Shown here piece after piece: positions 1 to 9,060 of a DNA stretch of 64,000 nt. The notes under the pieces are model-generated. The model made no database searches. It was not told the DNA's origin and saw only the letters and a program-made list of their open reading frames with translations. The first letter of the stretch is position 1. Every line of letters begins with the position of its first letter. The DNA comes from Myroides odoratimimus (GTDB taxonomy: Bacteria; Bacteroidota; Bacteroidia; Flavobacteriales; Flavobacteriaceae): positions 1-64,000 of the forward strand of contig NZ_BCMQ01000010.1 of NCBI RefSeq assembly GCF_001485415.1. Direction: 5' to 3'. Both the position numbers and the translations under genes were made by a program.

Positions 1-93
1 CGCTTTCTTCTCTGCTACTTTCTGTCCATAAGTACTAATACCTACGAAAAGCAACATTGTCAATAAGCTTATTTTCAATAGCTGTTTTTTCAT
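1..93 (-). CDS. Exported protein, N-terminal fragment (probably OmpA family)
   Basis: Only the first 31 codons lie in the window; the gene continues past position 1. The translation starts MKKQLLKISLLTMLLF and reaches GISTYGQ, a typical signal peptide with a lysine-rich n-region, a hydrophobic core and a Gln after the likely cleavage site. It follows the PorP/SprF gene by 25 bp on the same strand, so it is probably its operon partner. In flavobacterial PorP/SprF loci the gene at this place is often a large OmpA-family protein (established pattern), but nothing visible here proves the family. Confident as an exported protein start, weak on the name. Confidence 0.6.
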   Translation of the reverse strand, partial: MKKQLLKISLLTMLLFVGISTYGQKVAEKKA

Positions 94-118
94 ACTTGTT
101 TTCTTAAGTCCTCTTTTA

Positions 119-1051
119 TTAGAAGAAACGAGGAGCATTAATTGTACTACGACGGTTAAATAATTCGAATCTTAAGAAGATCTCGTGTGAACCTGAGTTA
201 TAACGTTGAAGCGCAGTAGTCTCAAAGTCATAAGAATATCCTACAAATAAATTATCATTTACCTGGAATCCTGCCAAGGCGCTCACTGAAGCATCCCAAC
301 GATAAGCCGCTCCTAAAGTAAACTTGTCATACATCAAAAAGTTAGCTGTCAAATCTACTTGTAATGGTGCACCACTTACTGCCTTAACTAAAGCGGCTGG
401 CTTAAATAATAAGTTCTCACTCACATCGAATACATATCCTCCCATTAAATAGAAGTGCATCTTCTGACGCATCGTCGTGATATCATTATCATCGTAGCGA
501 TCTGTAGTCAAGAAGTTCGGAACTGATAACCCTACATAAGCTTTGTCAGAGTATAGATAAACCCCTGCTCCAATATTTGGATTAAACTTGTTGTTTAGAT
601 TCTCTTGGCTTACAGGATCAGTAGGATTGTGGATATTAAGCTTGGTATAATCAACACTTAATAGGTTAGCAGTCGCTTTTAACCCGAATGCTAATTTATA
701 ATCAGCATTTAAGTCAATAGCATAAGCTAAATCTACAGAGATATTATTCTCATCCATCGCTCCTAGTCGATCATTGGTAAAGTTCACTCCTAGTCCTAAT
801 CCACTTTCTCCAAGAGGTGTAGACACAGATACATTCGCTGTCTTAGGTGCTCCATCTAGTCCTACCCACTGTGTTCTGTACATCCCAAACACGTTCAGTG
901 TTCCTCTACTACCTGCATAAGCAGGGTTGATCATATTAGCATTATACATATACTGTGTATACTGTGGATCTTGTTGAGCTTGCATTTGAGAAAAGCAGCC
1001 TAAGGCGAATAGGCTGATTCCGATTTTCTTTATGTTTTGTTGAATATTCAT
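119..1051 (-). CDS. PorP/SprF family type IX secretion outer-membrane protein
   Basis: A 310-aa outer-membrane beta-barrel protein of the PorP/SprF family. The signal peptide covers about residues 1-25 (ending MQAQQ) and is followed by DPQYTQYMYNANMINPAYAG, the family's signature start. The rest alternates short beta-strands and ends in an aromatic FF. Proteins of this family are dedicated partners for export or surface attachment of T9SS clients carrying a type-B C-terminal domain; SprF serving SprB in Flavobacterium johnsoniae is the known case. The upstream gene 8 bp away encodes exactly such a client, so the two very probably work as a pair. Length is normal for the family. Confidence 0.93.
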   Translation of the reverse strand: MNIQQNIKKIGISLFALGCFSQMQAQQDPQYTQYMYNANMINPAYAGSRGTLNVFGMYRTQWVGLDGAPKTANVSVSTPLGESGLGLGVNFTNDRLGAMDENNISVDLAYAIDLNADYKLAFGLKATANLLSVDYTKLNIHNPTDPVSQENLNNKFNPNIGAGVYLYSDKAYVGLSVPNFLTTDRYDDNDITTMRQKMHFYLMGGYVFDVSENLLFKPAALVKAVSGAPLQVDLTANFLMYDKFTLGAAYRWDASVSALAGFQVNDNLFVGYSYDFETTALQRYNSGSHEIFLRFELFNRRSTINAPRFF

Positions 1052-1059
1052 ATATTCTC

Positions 1060-2352
1060 TTACTTATTGCTTTCTAAATGTAGGTAACCCGATTTCTTAA
1101 TCATACGCGAACCGCTAGCGTCTTTATACTCATAACTCACGATGTAGAAATAAGTACCTGTAGGTAATTTCTCACCTTTATTTACAGTAACACGTCCATC
1201 AGAGTATCCTCTAAACACATTACCTGCACTGTCATAACTCTTCGTATCAAATACCTTAACTCCCCAACGGTTATAAATCTCTACTGTATTATTAGGGAAT
1301 CTGTTGATATTATCTATGATGAAGTAATCATTCTTACCATCTCCATCAGGAGAAACAAGGTTGTAAATAACGATATCTCCGTCTAAGATTAAGTCTGTAT
1401 TCACAGTAGCTAATGTAAAGAATCCGTACCCCTTCACACTAGTAGGTGTTGTGATCTCTTTTTTCTCCACATCCACTACTCCTCCTTCGTCTACCCAAAG
1501 CTGTTGCTTAGCATCCCAGCGTACGATGTGTAATTCTTTCTCTGGGTTCACTAATAACTCTTTAGGTGTCGTACGCTCATCCCAACTCAGTGTCAGCATG
1601 ATGTCTCCTTTACTATTATCACTTCCTTTATCTACTGTCCAGTACTCGCGCTCATCTAGTAAGTTAATCACTCCTGACTTAGCACTACGCGCTCTAAAGA
1701 AGTTCTTATCATCTAAGTTATACTTTCCTTCATACGCATCCTTTACATGATCTGGAGCAGTGATTCTAGCATAACGGTATAGTCCTTTATCTCCTTTAGG
1801 ATATTGGAACTCCTCATTACCTATCTTCTCTACATATCCTTCTGCGTGGCTTCTGTCTGTAGGCTTAAGTGCTTTCGCTCCTTGGTGGAAGGTTAGCATC
1901 CCTGCTAGTGAGTCTACCTTAATAATACCATCTTTAAAGTCTACACTACCTCTTACGTTAGCCTCGTTCTTTAGGTCAAAGGCCATATCTTTAGTAGAGT
2001 TGTCTAGTACTACATCAAAGAAATTAGAAGGTTGGCTTCCAGTGATATGCTGAGCTCCTTTTGCTTCTTCAAAAGGAGTGAACACAGCTTTAGAACCTTT
2101 GGCGTTAGTGCTGTGATCATAAATATTGTCATTGTTAAAGTTGCTGTAGTAATAAACCGTTCCATCATTCTTTACATACCCTTCTTTTGTATTGTCAAAA
2201 TCATAGATAGTAGACATTACACCACCTTCTGCTACTGAAATCTTTCCTTGGTTTACCATTACTTGGTCTTTCTTAGCTTGCTGTGCTACTACTGTAGCTG
2301 GCAATGCCAAACCTAATAAGGCAACTGATTTATATATTTTTTTTGATTGCAT
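1060..2352 (-). CDS. T9SS client with type-B (gliding motility-associated) C-terminal domain
   Basis: A 430-aa secreted protein. The signal peptide is residues 1-24 (ending VVAQQ). Residues about 321-430 form a gliding motility-associated C-terminal domain, with NLVSPDGDGKNDYF, VEIYNRWGVKVFD, then LPTGTYFYIVSYE and a final strand SGYLHLE. This is the type-B sorting signal that sends proteins through the T9SS to the surface. The middle part (25-320) has no family I recognise; it contains many YxxYxxF-like and charged stretches and a WDERTTPKELLV segment. It is the only protein of the visible operon with a T9SS signal, so it may be the anchor or tip unit for the larger proteins encoded upstream (inference). 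Confidence 0.9.
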   Translation of the reverse strand: MQSKKIYKSVALLGLALPATVVAQQAKKDQVMVNQGKISVAEGGVMSTIYDFDNTKEGYVKNDGTVYYYSNFNNDNIYDHSTNAKGSKAVFTPFEEAKGAQHITGSQPSNFFDVVLDNSTKDMAFDLKNEANVRGSVDFKDGIIKVDSLAGMLTFHQGAKALKPTDRSHAEGYVEKIGNEEFQYPKGDKGLYRYARITAPDHVKDAYEGKYNLDDKNFFRARSAKSGVINLLDEREYWTVDKGSDNSKGDIMLTLSWDERTTPKELLVNPEKELHIVRWDAKQQLWVDEGGVVDVEKKEITTPTSVKGYGFFTLATVNTDLILDGDIVIYNLVSPDGDGKNDYFIIDNINRFPNNTVEIYNRWGVKVFDTKSYDSAGNVFRGYSDGRVTVNKGEKLPTGTYFYIVSYEYKDASGSRMIKKSGYLHLESNK

Positions 2353-2370
2353 AGTTTTCAGTTTTTAAAT

Positions 2371-2397
2371 ACTGTGCTAGTGCGAGACTAGCACAGT
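2371..2397 (-). other. Intercistronic hairpin between two surface-protein genes
   Basis: A perfect 11-bp inverted repeat (ACTGTGCTAGT / ACTAGCACAGT) with a 5-nt loop fills the 55-bp gap between the 1409-aa gene and the gene for the T9SS client. On the minus-strand transcript it is followed by AUUUAAAAAC, not a U-run, so it is not a good intrinsic terminator. A stability or processing element that sets different expression levels along the operon is more likely. Confidence 0.6.
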
Positions 2398-2407
2398 TAT
2401 TATTCTA

Positions 2408-5400
2408 TTATCTCACTTTTTGATAAATCATAGGATTCGTTATCAATAATCCATTCCCTTTTAAAGGTACATAAGTATGAAATTCTTTAGTAGCATCCCA
2501 TCCTTCGTCACCTTCTTTATATGGTGTTGGATCTGTTGAAAGTTCCTTAACATTACGTGTTGATTTAGACAATCTACCAACTCCTGTTACAGTTGCACGG
2601 TTGTAAACCCCTTTCGTTTCGAATACATCAGCTTCCGTTACTTTATAAGATACTGTGAACGTCCAAGTCTCATTTCTATTTAAAATACCATTATTATTTT
2701 TATCACCTGAGAAAGTCACTCCCTCTTGTATTGGTAAATGAGTGCGCTCATCTAGCTTAATAGTAAATCCAAACAATGGATCAATAATCTCAATATCCTC
2801 TATATCCATATCACCAGCATTTTTCACATCGAAAGTATATAAGATTGTTTCTCCTACTTGTGCATATCCATCTTTACTCTCATCTGTAAACACCCCTTCT
2901 TTCTCTATAGTACAAGTTTCACACTCTTTTTGCTGTTGACCATAACCAAAACCATACATCATCGTTTGACCAATTACATTTTGAGTTACATCTACTTTAT
3001 TGATATCTGTACCTGTTCCTTCTGAAATCCAATGTACTACTTGCAACGGTACCGCTACATTTCCATTAGATCTATCATACACTTCCAATTCTTCTAATGA
3101 ATCATCCGTAGTTCTTTTTCCCCATAATGTTACATTCCCCCATTTATCAATATTAACACGGATAACTGGTGAAGGATTATTAAATCGATCATTCAGATCA
3201 ATATGTTTATTATCACTTTCATCACCATTAGGGTTTTTATTTACATTCCAAACAGCACTAGTTCCTGTCTCTCCAAATCTTTTTCCATCAGACTTAAAAC
3301 GCACATTTCTATTTGCATGTCCTGTTTCAAACTCTAATTCTTCTTTATAAAGAGGCACTCCATTAATAACCATATTAAAAGAATTGTCTAATCGATAAAT
3401 ATCTACAACAAATCCTCCATCTGTAGCAGGTTGTTCAAACTTCTCAACCACATTGCTACCTCCTGGTTTTTCTCCAGCACTATAAAACCATCCAAAACCT
3501 TTACCTACGATGTCTTGATAACACTCATCTGCACAAGTAATATTAGAGACATGGATTCCACAACTTGGATCCTGAATACGCTTAGAGAATGTAATATTAT
3601 CTATCAGAGTATGTCCAAAACCTTTTCCAGTTTCTAAAGCTCTATCCTGACTTCCTCGAATAGCAATCTTCACATTTTTACTTACTACATCATCACATGC
3701 AGCTTCAGCAAATGTAAAACTAGCTGTCAACGGTACCCATCCTAAACTAAATCCTTCTGGCTTAGCTCCTTCTGGCAATCCAACACCTCCATACTTCAAT
3801 GGAACTGATGCATAGATATGACCAGTCTCTTTATCTAACACATCCATGATCATATAATCTTTATCATGGTAAGTCACATAAGAATAGATATCTAAAGTAT
3901 AAACTCTGTCTTTCTCTATTTTTTCTGCTAATTCAAACTCATAAAACGGTTTAATACTTTGCGCAGCTGAAGCAGCTCCTCTTACTAAGAATGCTGAACC
4001 ATTTACTGCTCCAGACATATCTCTTATCGCTTTAGCATTATCCCAAGCTGGAGTCCAGTCAAAATTACTATTTGCTTCAGTTGGATCATTACTTGGTGCA
4101 TTCTCTACCCATATTCCTTCATGCCAAGAATCTGCTGTAGGGATACCCATCTGTACATACCCAGGAGGATTTACAGAGTAATATCCATTTTTGATACGTG
4201 CTACAGAGATAGTTTCACTATGAGGATTTCTATTCGCACCTGCATAACGACTATCGTTAACACCTGGTGCAAAAAGATAAGATGCTGTCGCTCCTCCTCT
4301 AGGGCCTTGTCTTTTTATCGAACCATCCTGATTTCTCAATATCTCTCCATTCGCTCCTATACTAATAGAAGCTCGTTGACTCCAATCCGTTCTTCCAGAA
4401 TTCACATTCCAATATCCACGATCAAAATCTTCAAAATACAATATCTTATCTACACATTCTCCAAGTGCCATAAAGACAACTTCATTGATATTGTTACATC
4501 CTATTGATCCATTTCCTCCAGGTAAATTACCTGAATCATTATTATAACATTCATAATGTGGATTCGTTGGTTTCACATTTGGGTCTCCATTTGTTGCATC
4601 TGGATCAGAAACATCAGCAGGTCTCATAATCGTTGATTCTGCAATCATTGATCCTGTCATACCGTTTAACACTCCCGTGATTTTATACTCAACTGTACAT
4701 CCATTAGGTATTTGTAATTCTGAACGGAATGTACGCGTTAGAGGATCATAAGTAAGTGCTACTGATTCTTTAGCATTTCCATTCGCACATTTAAAAGTTG
4801 CTTTTACTCCTTTTGGATTGATTACATCCACTCCTGGAGGTACTGTAAATGTAAAAGGGGCACCATGAATTCCTTTACTAGCATCTGCTATAATATCAGA
4901 AGGTCCTTTATTACCTGCTGTCACTACATAATCTACTGTATCTCCTTTATGTCCTTTACTAGTACCACCTACTTTATAAGTAATATTCGTATAAAGGTCA
5001 GCCTCTTTTATAACAACCTCTGTCTTAATCTCTTTTTTATTTCCAACTCTGAACGTCCAAGTATCCATTGACTTTTTATCACCAAATGTACCAATAGCAC
5101 CTGTACCATTTGCTCCCCACTTATGTCCATTAATATTACTACTAATTCCTTTATTCCCTAGAATTAAATGTGTATTTTTTATAGGATTAACTTTATCACC
5201 TACTGTATAATCCATCCATACATCACGATTCCAACGATCTTTTGTCCAAAAACCTTCTGTAATATCACTATCATCCCAAAATACTAAATCTGATAGAACA
5301 TTATTATAATTATGATAATCTAATAATTCGATAGCTATACCTCCTATATTATATTCCATATCAAAGAAAGGGAAGTGAACTTCAGCACCTTGTAATTGTA

Positions 5401-6637
5401 CATTTAGATCAACCGGAACTACACCTTTTAGCTTCGTTTTTCCATCTGTTCCTACTCCATCCCAATAAATTTTATTGTGTCCTTCTTTAGTATTTCCTTC
5501 TAATTTTTTAAATACAAATCCATTATTTATGATATCAATCGTAAACTGCTGTCCACTTATAGGAGCGTCAAACTCTATGTACCCACCTTTATGTCCAAAA
5601 ACACCTACTGTCCCTTCAGCACCTACTATCTTCACATTAGATACTTCTGGCTCTATAACTGTAGGATTTAACCATGTAGTCAAACCATAAGATGAACTAT
5701 TAATAGCAACTTTTGCCTTATTAGGCATATCTTCCGCAGGTAATGTATAGTAGATCTTATGGGTAATATTACTATCATCATCTGGAGTATTAGGATTATG
5801 AATATTATGAATAACTTGACTAGCTTCACTATTCATACTCTTATATAAAGAGTTCTTTGTGTAATAATCAAAAAAACCATTGTTATTCACAAAAAATGCC
5901 CATACAATACCTGAAGACCCCTTATGAGTCACTCTATACGTAAACCCATCATTAGTACGAACAAAAAAACGTCCATTAAAATTAACATTTTGATACGCAA
6001 CAGCATTATCATTCCCATTAGTAAAATTCAGATTTGTAGTATAAACACGTCCCTCAATAAACTTAGTTTTACCCTTATTAATCACTGACACATCCCATGC
6101 TGCAATAGCTGCATTATTACCTTGAATCCAATTACCATTAGCACTAACTATAGCACTAGATGCAGATGTACTTCTAGAAGCAAATTCTACACGATAAATT
6201 CCCTCTCCTCCTTTTGGAACTTCATAATAAATAGGAGTATATCCACCTTGACTAGTAGCTGATAACCTAGGCCCTGCCAATTCAGCAGAACGACTTGGAA
6301 TTTGTCCTTCTATTTGATTATTAATAACTTCAATACCAACAGGATTAAATAAATTAATTCCTCCCTTAGCATCCCAACGTCCATTTCCTTGGGCAGAAGA
6401 TGCCATTGTGATGATTTCTCCTTCTTTAGCATACACGTAATGTGCTCCTTCATTTGGAAAAGGTATTGCTTCAGGTGAAGCATATCCCTTACCTAATAAA
6501 AAAGCACGATGTCCACTCACACCACTAGGGTATAGATTTCTAGAACCATCTGCCAACATAGTGGTACTTACTCCTAAGACTAAACTTAGAGTAAGTACTA
6601 CTTTGATTGTTATCTTATTTATAATTTTATATATCAT
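2408..6637 (-). CDS. Large secreted protein with DUF11- and DUF7507-like domains
   Basis: A 1409-aa secreted protein. The signal peptide is residues 1-30 (hydrophobic VVLTLSLVLGVSTTM, then LADG). Residues about 30-540 are beta-rich and unassigned. About 541-700 resemble a DUF11 domain (adhesin-type Ig-like fold), with TVDYVVTAGNKGPSDI. A block from about 725 starts CVDKILYFEDFDRGYWN, which looks like a carbohydrate-binding or jelly-roll module. About 1238-1355 match a DUF7507-like domain (VGETILYTFDVKNAGDM and the calcium-type motif DKNNNGILNRNETW). Cysteines cluster near 617-730, 1080-1100 and 1238-1243 and could form disulfides. The end (GLLITNPMIYQKVR) is not a T9SS domain, so the export route is unclear. 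Function is probably adhesion or structure; no enzyme motif is visible. Confidence 0.85.
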   Translation of the reverse strand: MIYKIINKITIKVVLTLSLVLGVSTTMLADGSRNLYPSGVSGHRAFLLGKGYASPEAIPFPNEGAHYVYAKEGEIITMASSAQGNGRWDAKGGINLFNPVGIEVINNQIEGQIPSRSAELAGPRLSATSQGGYTPIYYEVPKGGEGIYRVEFASRSTSASSAIVSANGNWIQGNNAAIAAWDVSVINKGKTKFIEGRVYTTNLNFTNGNDNAVAYQNVNFNGRFFVRTNDGFTYRVTHKGSSGIVWAFFVNNNGFFDYYTKNSLYKSMNSEASQVIHNIHNPNTPDDDSNITHKIYYTLPAEDMPNKAKVAINSSSYGLTTWLNPTVIEPEVSNVKIVGAEGTVGVFGHKGGYIEFDAPISGQQFTIDIINNGFVFKKLEGNTKEGHNKIYWDGVGTDGKTKLKGVVPVDLNVQLQGAEVHFPFFDMEYNIGGIAIELLDYHNYNNVLSDLVFWDDSDITEGFWTKDRWNRDVWMDYTVGDKVNPIKNTHLILGNKGISSNINGHKWGANGTGAIGTFGDKKSMDTWTFRVGNKKEIKTEVVIKEADLYTNITYKVGGTSKGHKGDTVDYVVTAGNKGPSDIIADASKGIHGAPFTFTVPPGVDVINPKGVKATFKCANGNAKESVALTYDPLTRTFRSELQIPNGCTVEYKITGVLNGMTGSMIAESTIMRPADVSDPDATNGDPNVKPTNPHYECYNNDSGNLPGGNGSIGCNNINEVVFMALGECVDKILYFEDFDRGYWNVNSGRTDWSQRASISIGANGEILRNQDGSIKRQGPRGGATASYLFAPGVNDSRYAGANRNPHSETISVARIKNGYYSVNPPGYVQMGIPTADSWHEGIWVENAPSNDPTEANSNFDWTPAWDNAKAIRDMSGAVNGSAFLVRGAASAAQSIKPFYEFELAEKIEKDRVYTLDIYSYVTYHDKDYMIMDVLDKETGHIYASVPLKYGGVGLPEGAKPEGFSLGWVPLTASFTFAEAACDDVVSKNVKIAIRGSQDRALETGKGFGHTLIDNITFSKRIQDPSCGIHVSNITCADECYQDIVGKGFGWFYSAGEKPGGSNVVEKFEQPATDGGFVVDIYRLDNSFNMVINGVPLYKEELEFETGHANRNVRFKSDGKRFGETGTSAVWNVNKNPNGDESDNKHIDLNDRFNNPSPVIRVNIDKWGNVTLWGKRTTDDSLEELEVYDRSNGNVAVPLQVVHWISEGTGTDINKVDVTQNVIGQTMMYGFGYGQQQKECETCTIEKEGVFTDESKDGYAQVGETILYTFDVKNAGDMDIEDIEIIDPLFGFTIKLDERTHLPIQEGVTFSGDKNNNGILNRNETWTFTVSYKVTEADVFETKGVYNRATVTGVGRLSKSTRNVKELSTDPTPYKEGDEGWDATKEFHTYVPLKGNGLLITNPMIYQKVR

Positions 6638-6669
6638 ATTATATTTGTAATTATAATTTAGTTTAATAA

Positions 6670-6689
6670 GTATCTTAAGCTAAAGATAC
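6670..6689 (-). other. Small intercistronic hairpin
   Basis: GTATCTT and AAGATAC form a 7-bp inverted repeat around a 6-nt loop, in the 66-bp gap between the 778-aa and 1409-aa genes. It is AT-rich and lacks a U-run, so it is weak as a terminator. It sits at the same type of junction as the stronger hairpin at 2371-2397. Confidence 0.3.
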
Positions 6690-6703
6690 CTAACTATTTT
6701 TCG

Positions 6704-9040
6704 TTATTTGATTACAAAAACGATATTCATATATGAGGCAGGTGTCGCATTACCAATGATGTCATAAGTAAGCTTACCATCTTTATCTATACTCAAATTA
6801 GCAAATACTTTTGTGTCATAATAAGTCACATAGTAATGAAGCTCTCCTTTATCAAATACAGCTATATCTGCTGGAGCATCAGTACTCCCTACTATTCCTC
6901 CTGTATAAGGCATTGTATATCCACCTGCACCATGAGCAATAGGATATTCCGCATTTCCTACTCCTACTTTTCCTCCTGTAAACTGATCTACATACTCTTT
7001 ATATAAATCTCTACTTAATTTAGTCCCTTTTGACTTTGTATCAAAAATAACTGCTGGCATATAGAAGAACTGAGGAGCTACTTTATTTTGATTTTTCCAA
7101 GTTGGAACTCCAGAACTATCAGTAACTAATACTTGATTCTTGCCAGCTTTAGCGACATCCTCTGGTTTAATAGTACCATTTTTAATTTCTTTAGAAGTAA
7201 TTGACTCTTCTTTTACTCTTAAACTTGTCTCAACTAATACAGCTTTTAATCCACCATTTACAACTTCAATTGTTGCAGCATCTCCATCTGCAGCAGTTAA
7301 ATTCTTACCATCAGTAACGTTGTCAACTCCTACATTTGGTGTACCTGGTTCCCAAGTATTTGTAGTTGTATTATAAACTAAAGTTTGTCCAGCAGCTGGT
7401 TTAGTTTCACTTACAGGCGTACCTTGAATACCACCTACAACTGTTTCACCATTCTTTAATACTACATCACCTGCTAAAGTTAATTCTGCTTTTTGATTGT
7501 TAACTGTTGTTACAATATTTGTTCCATCAGTCTTAATAGCATTAGTAGTTGTAGGAACTATTTCAGATTGTGCTACCCAAGTAGCTTTACCTTCTTTAGT
7601 AACCATTACTTGTCCATTAGTACCCGCTTTTATTTCTAAAGTAACATCTTTAAATGTAGAACCTACACTTCCTTTATCATCATTAACAACAATTGAAGAA
7701 GAAGTAACATTACCTGTTGCTAATTCTTTTTTAGCTGTATCGTAATTTACTGTTAAAGTTCCATCAGTAGCAACATCTAATCCCTTTCCTGGTTTTACTA
7801 CCCCTGCTACATCTTTAGTAGCTGTTGGAACATCTAAAGTGTACTCATGAGAGTCTGTAGCTTTAGTTGCAGTAATATTTGTTCCTCCTTTAATAGTAGT
7901 AACTGTTTCGTTAGCTTTAACGATATCTTTTTGAGATACCCATTTAGTTACTTCTTTCTCACCATCATTTACAGTAACTAATACCTCTCCATTTTTACCT
8001 GGTTTGATCTTTTCTGTTGTTACAGCACCATCAGTAATTTGTGTATTAGTTACCTGACCTCCAATATTCTGTAGGCTTAGTTCTTTTTCTACTACATCAA
8101 CAGTATACTCTGTATTTTTATCTTTTGTACCTGCTCCTGTAGTTACAACAGTAACTTTATCAGAACCATTTTTAACTGATGTTGTTTTTTGTCCTGCTTC
8201 GATAGCTGGTGTTAAGTCTAATCCTTCTCCTGATTTACCATTAACTGTAGTAACTAACTTATTATCTTTATCTAAAGTGTTTTCAATTGTATTTACAATA
8301 TTAGCTGTTTCAGAAACACCATTAACATTAGATGTAAGTGTGTTTCCATTAGATATTAACTCGTTAGTTGTAGTAGGAACTAAAGTTGATTGATCTACCC
8401 AAGTAGTTCCATTTCCATCAGCATTAGTTACCATCACTTGATTAGCTTCACCGTGTGTAATCGAAAGAGTTACCTCTTTTAATACTGATCCTGCTCCATT
8501 ATCTGTACCTCCTACAGTAATCCCAGTACCTGTAATTCCTTTTGAACTTGTCAGGTTATTTTCTGTTAAGCTTACCGCTTTCCATTTTCCTTCTGTTACA
8601 TCATAAGTTAATACCTGATTAGCAGTTGGAGCAACATCTGAAATACTTGTTCCTTGAATAGCTACAACTTTTGTATCTCCTGTTTTACCTGTTACATCAC
8701 CTTTTAATTCTATCTCAGTAATCTCAGATTGTTTAGCAAAACGAGCCCAACGATCTATATCCCAGTAGTAATAACCTGGAGTAACATCATTAGTTCCACT
8801 TGTTGTAGTTGCTTGATTATATACCATCAATGACTGAGCTGGACTATCGATAGTCACAGCATCAACAGTTGATTTTAAATTCACACGTGGTATCAACAAT
8901 CCTCTTTTTGAGGATTGTATATCTACTGCTGCTGATTTATTTGGTTTATCTGTTCCGAATCCTTGTTGTGCTTGAACTGTTTGAGTTCCTAATAAAAGTA
9001 ATAAACTAAGTCCGGCAAATCCTATGTATGTCTTTTTCAT
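6704..9040 (-). CDS. Modular secreted repeat protein (fibre-like paralogue 1)
   Basis: A 778-aa secreted protein, one of three paralogues in this operon. The signal peptide is residues 1-24 (LLLLLGTQTVQAQ). Next comes a conserved head, GFGTDKPNKSAAVDIQSSKR, then GLLIPRVNLKS, and a YYYWDIDRWARF motif near residue 93. The body is Thr/Val/Asn-rich and repeats a unit of the form GQVMVT...WV...IVPTTTN four times. This is the low-complexity beta pattern of trimeric fibre or tail-fibre-like proteins. The last 120 residues differ from the other two paralogues: an Ala/Gly/Tyr-rich domain (FFYMPAVIFDTKSKG to MNIVFVIK) that could be an alternative tip. No T9SS C-terminal domain is present. Role in adhesion or surface structure is inferred. 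Confidence 0.8.
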   Translation of the reverse strand: MKKTYIGFAGLSLLLLLGTQTVQAQQGFGTDKPNKSAAVDIQSSKRGLLIPRVNLKSTVDAVTIDSPAQSLMVYNQATTTSGTNDVTPGYYYWDIDRWARFAKQSEITEIELKGDVTGKTGDTKVVAIQGTSISDVAPTANQVLTYDVTEGKWKAVSLTENNLTSSKGITGTGITVGGTDNGAGSVLKEVTLSITHGEANQVMVTNADGNGTTWVDQSTLVPTTTNELISNGNTLTSNVNGVSETANIVNTIENTLDKDNKLVTTVNGKSGEGLDLTPAIEAGQKTTSVKNGSDKVTVVTTGAGTKDKNTEYTVDVVEKELSLQNIGGQVTNTQITDGAVTTEKIKPGKNGEVLVTVNDGEKEVTKWVSQKDIVKANETVTTIKGGTNITATKATDSHEYTLDVPTATKDVAGVVKPGKGLDVATDGTLTVNYDTAKKELATGNVTSSSIVVNDDKGSVGSTFKDVTLEIKAGTNGQVMVTKEGKATWVAQSEIVPTTTNAIKTDGTNIVTTVNNQKAELTLAGDVVLKNGETVVGGIQGTPVSETKPAAGQTLVYNTTTNTWEPGTPNVGVDNVTDGKNLTAADGDAATIEVVNGGLKAVLVETSLRVKEESITSKEIKNGTIKPEDVAKAGKNQVLVTDSSGVPTWKNQNKVAPQFFYMPAVIFDTKSKGTKLSRDLYKEYVDQFTGGKVGVGNAEYPIAHGAGGYTMPYTGGIVGSTDAPADIAVFDKGELHYYVTYYDTKVFANLSIDKDGKLTYDIIGNATPASYMNIVFVIK

Positions 9041-9060
9041 CTTTTGTATTCTATTTTTTA

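Noticed and set aside
4121..4507. Plus-strand frame of 128 codons inside the 1409-aa gene
   Set aside because: Antisense, composed mainly of Ser, Arg, Ile and Thr, with no domain; the sense frame has a clear signal peptide and domains.
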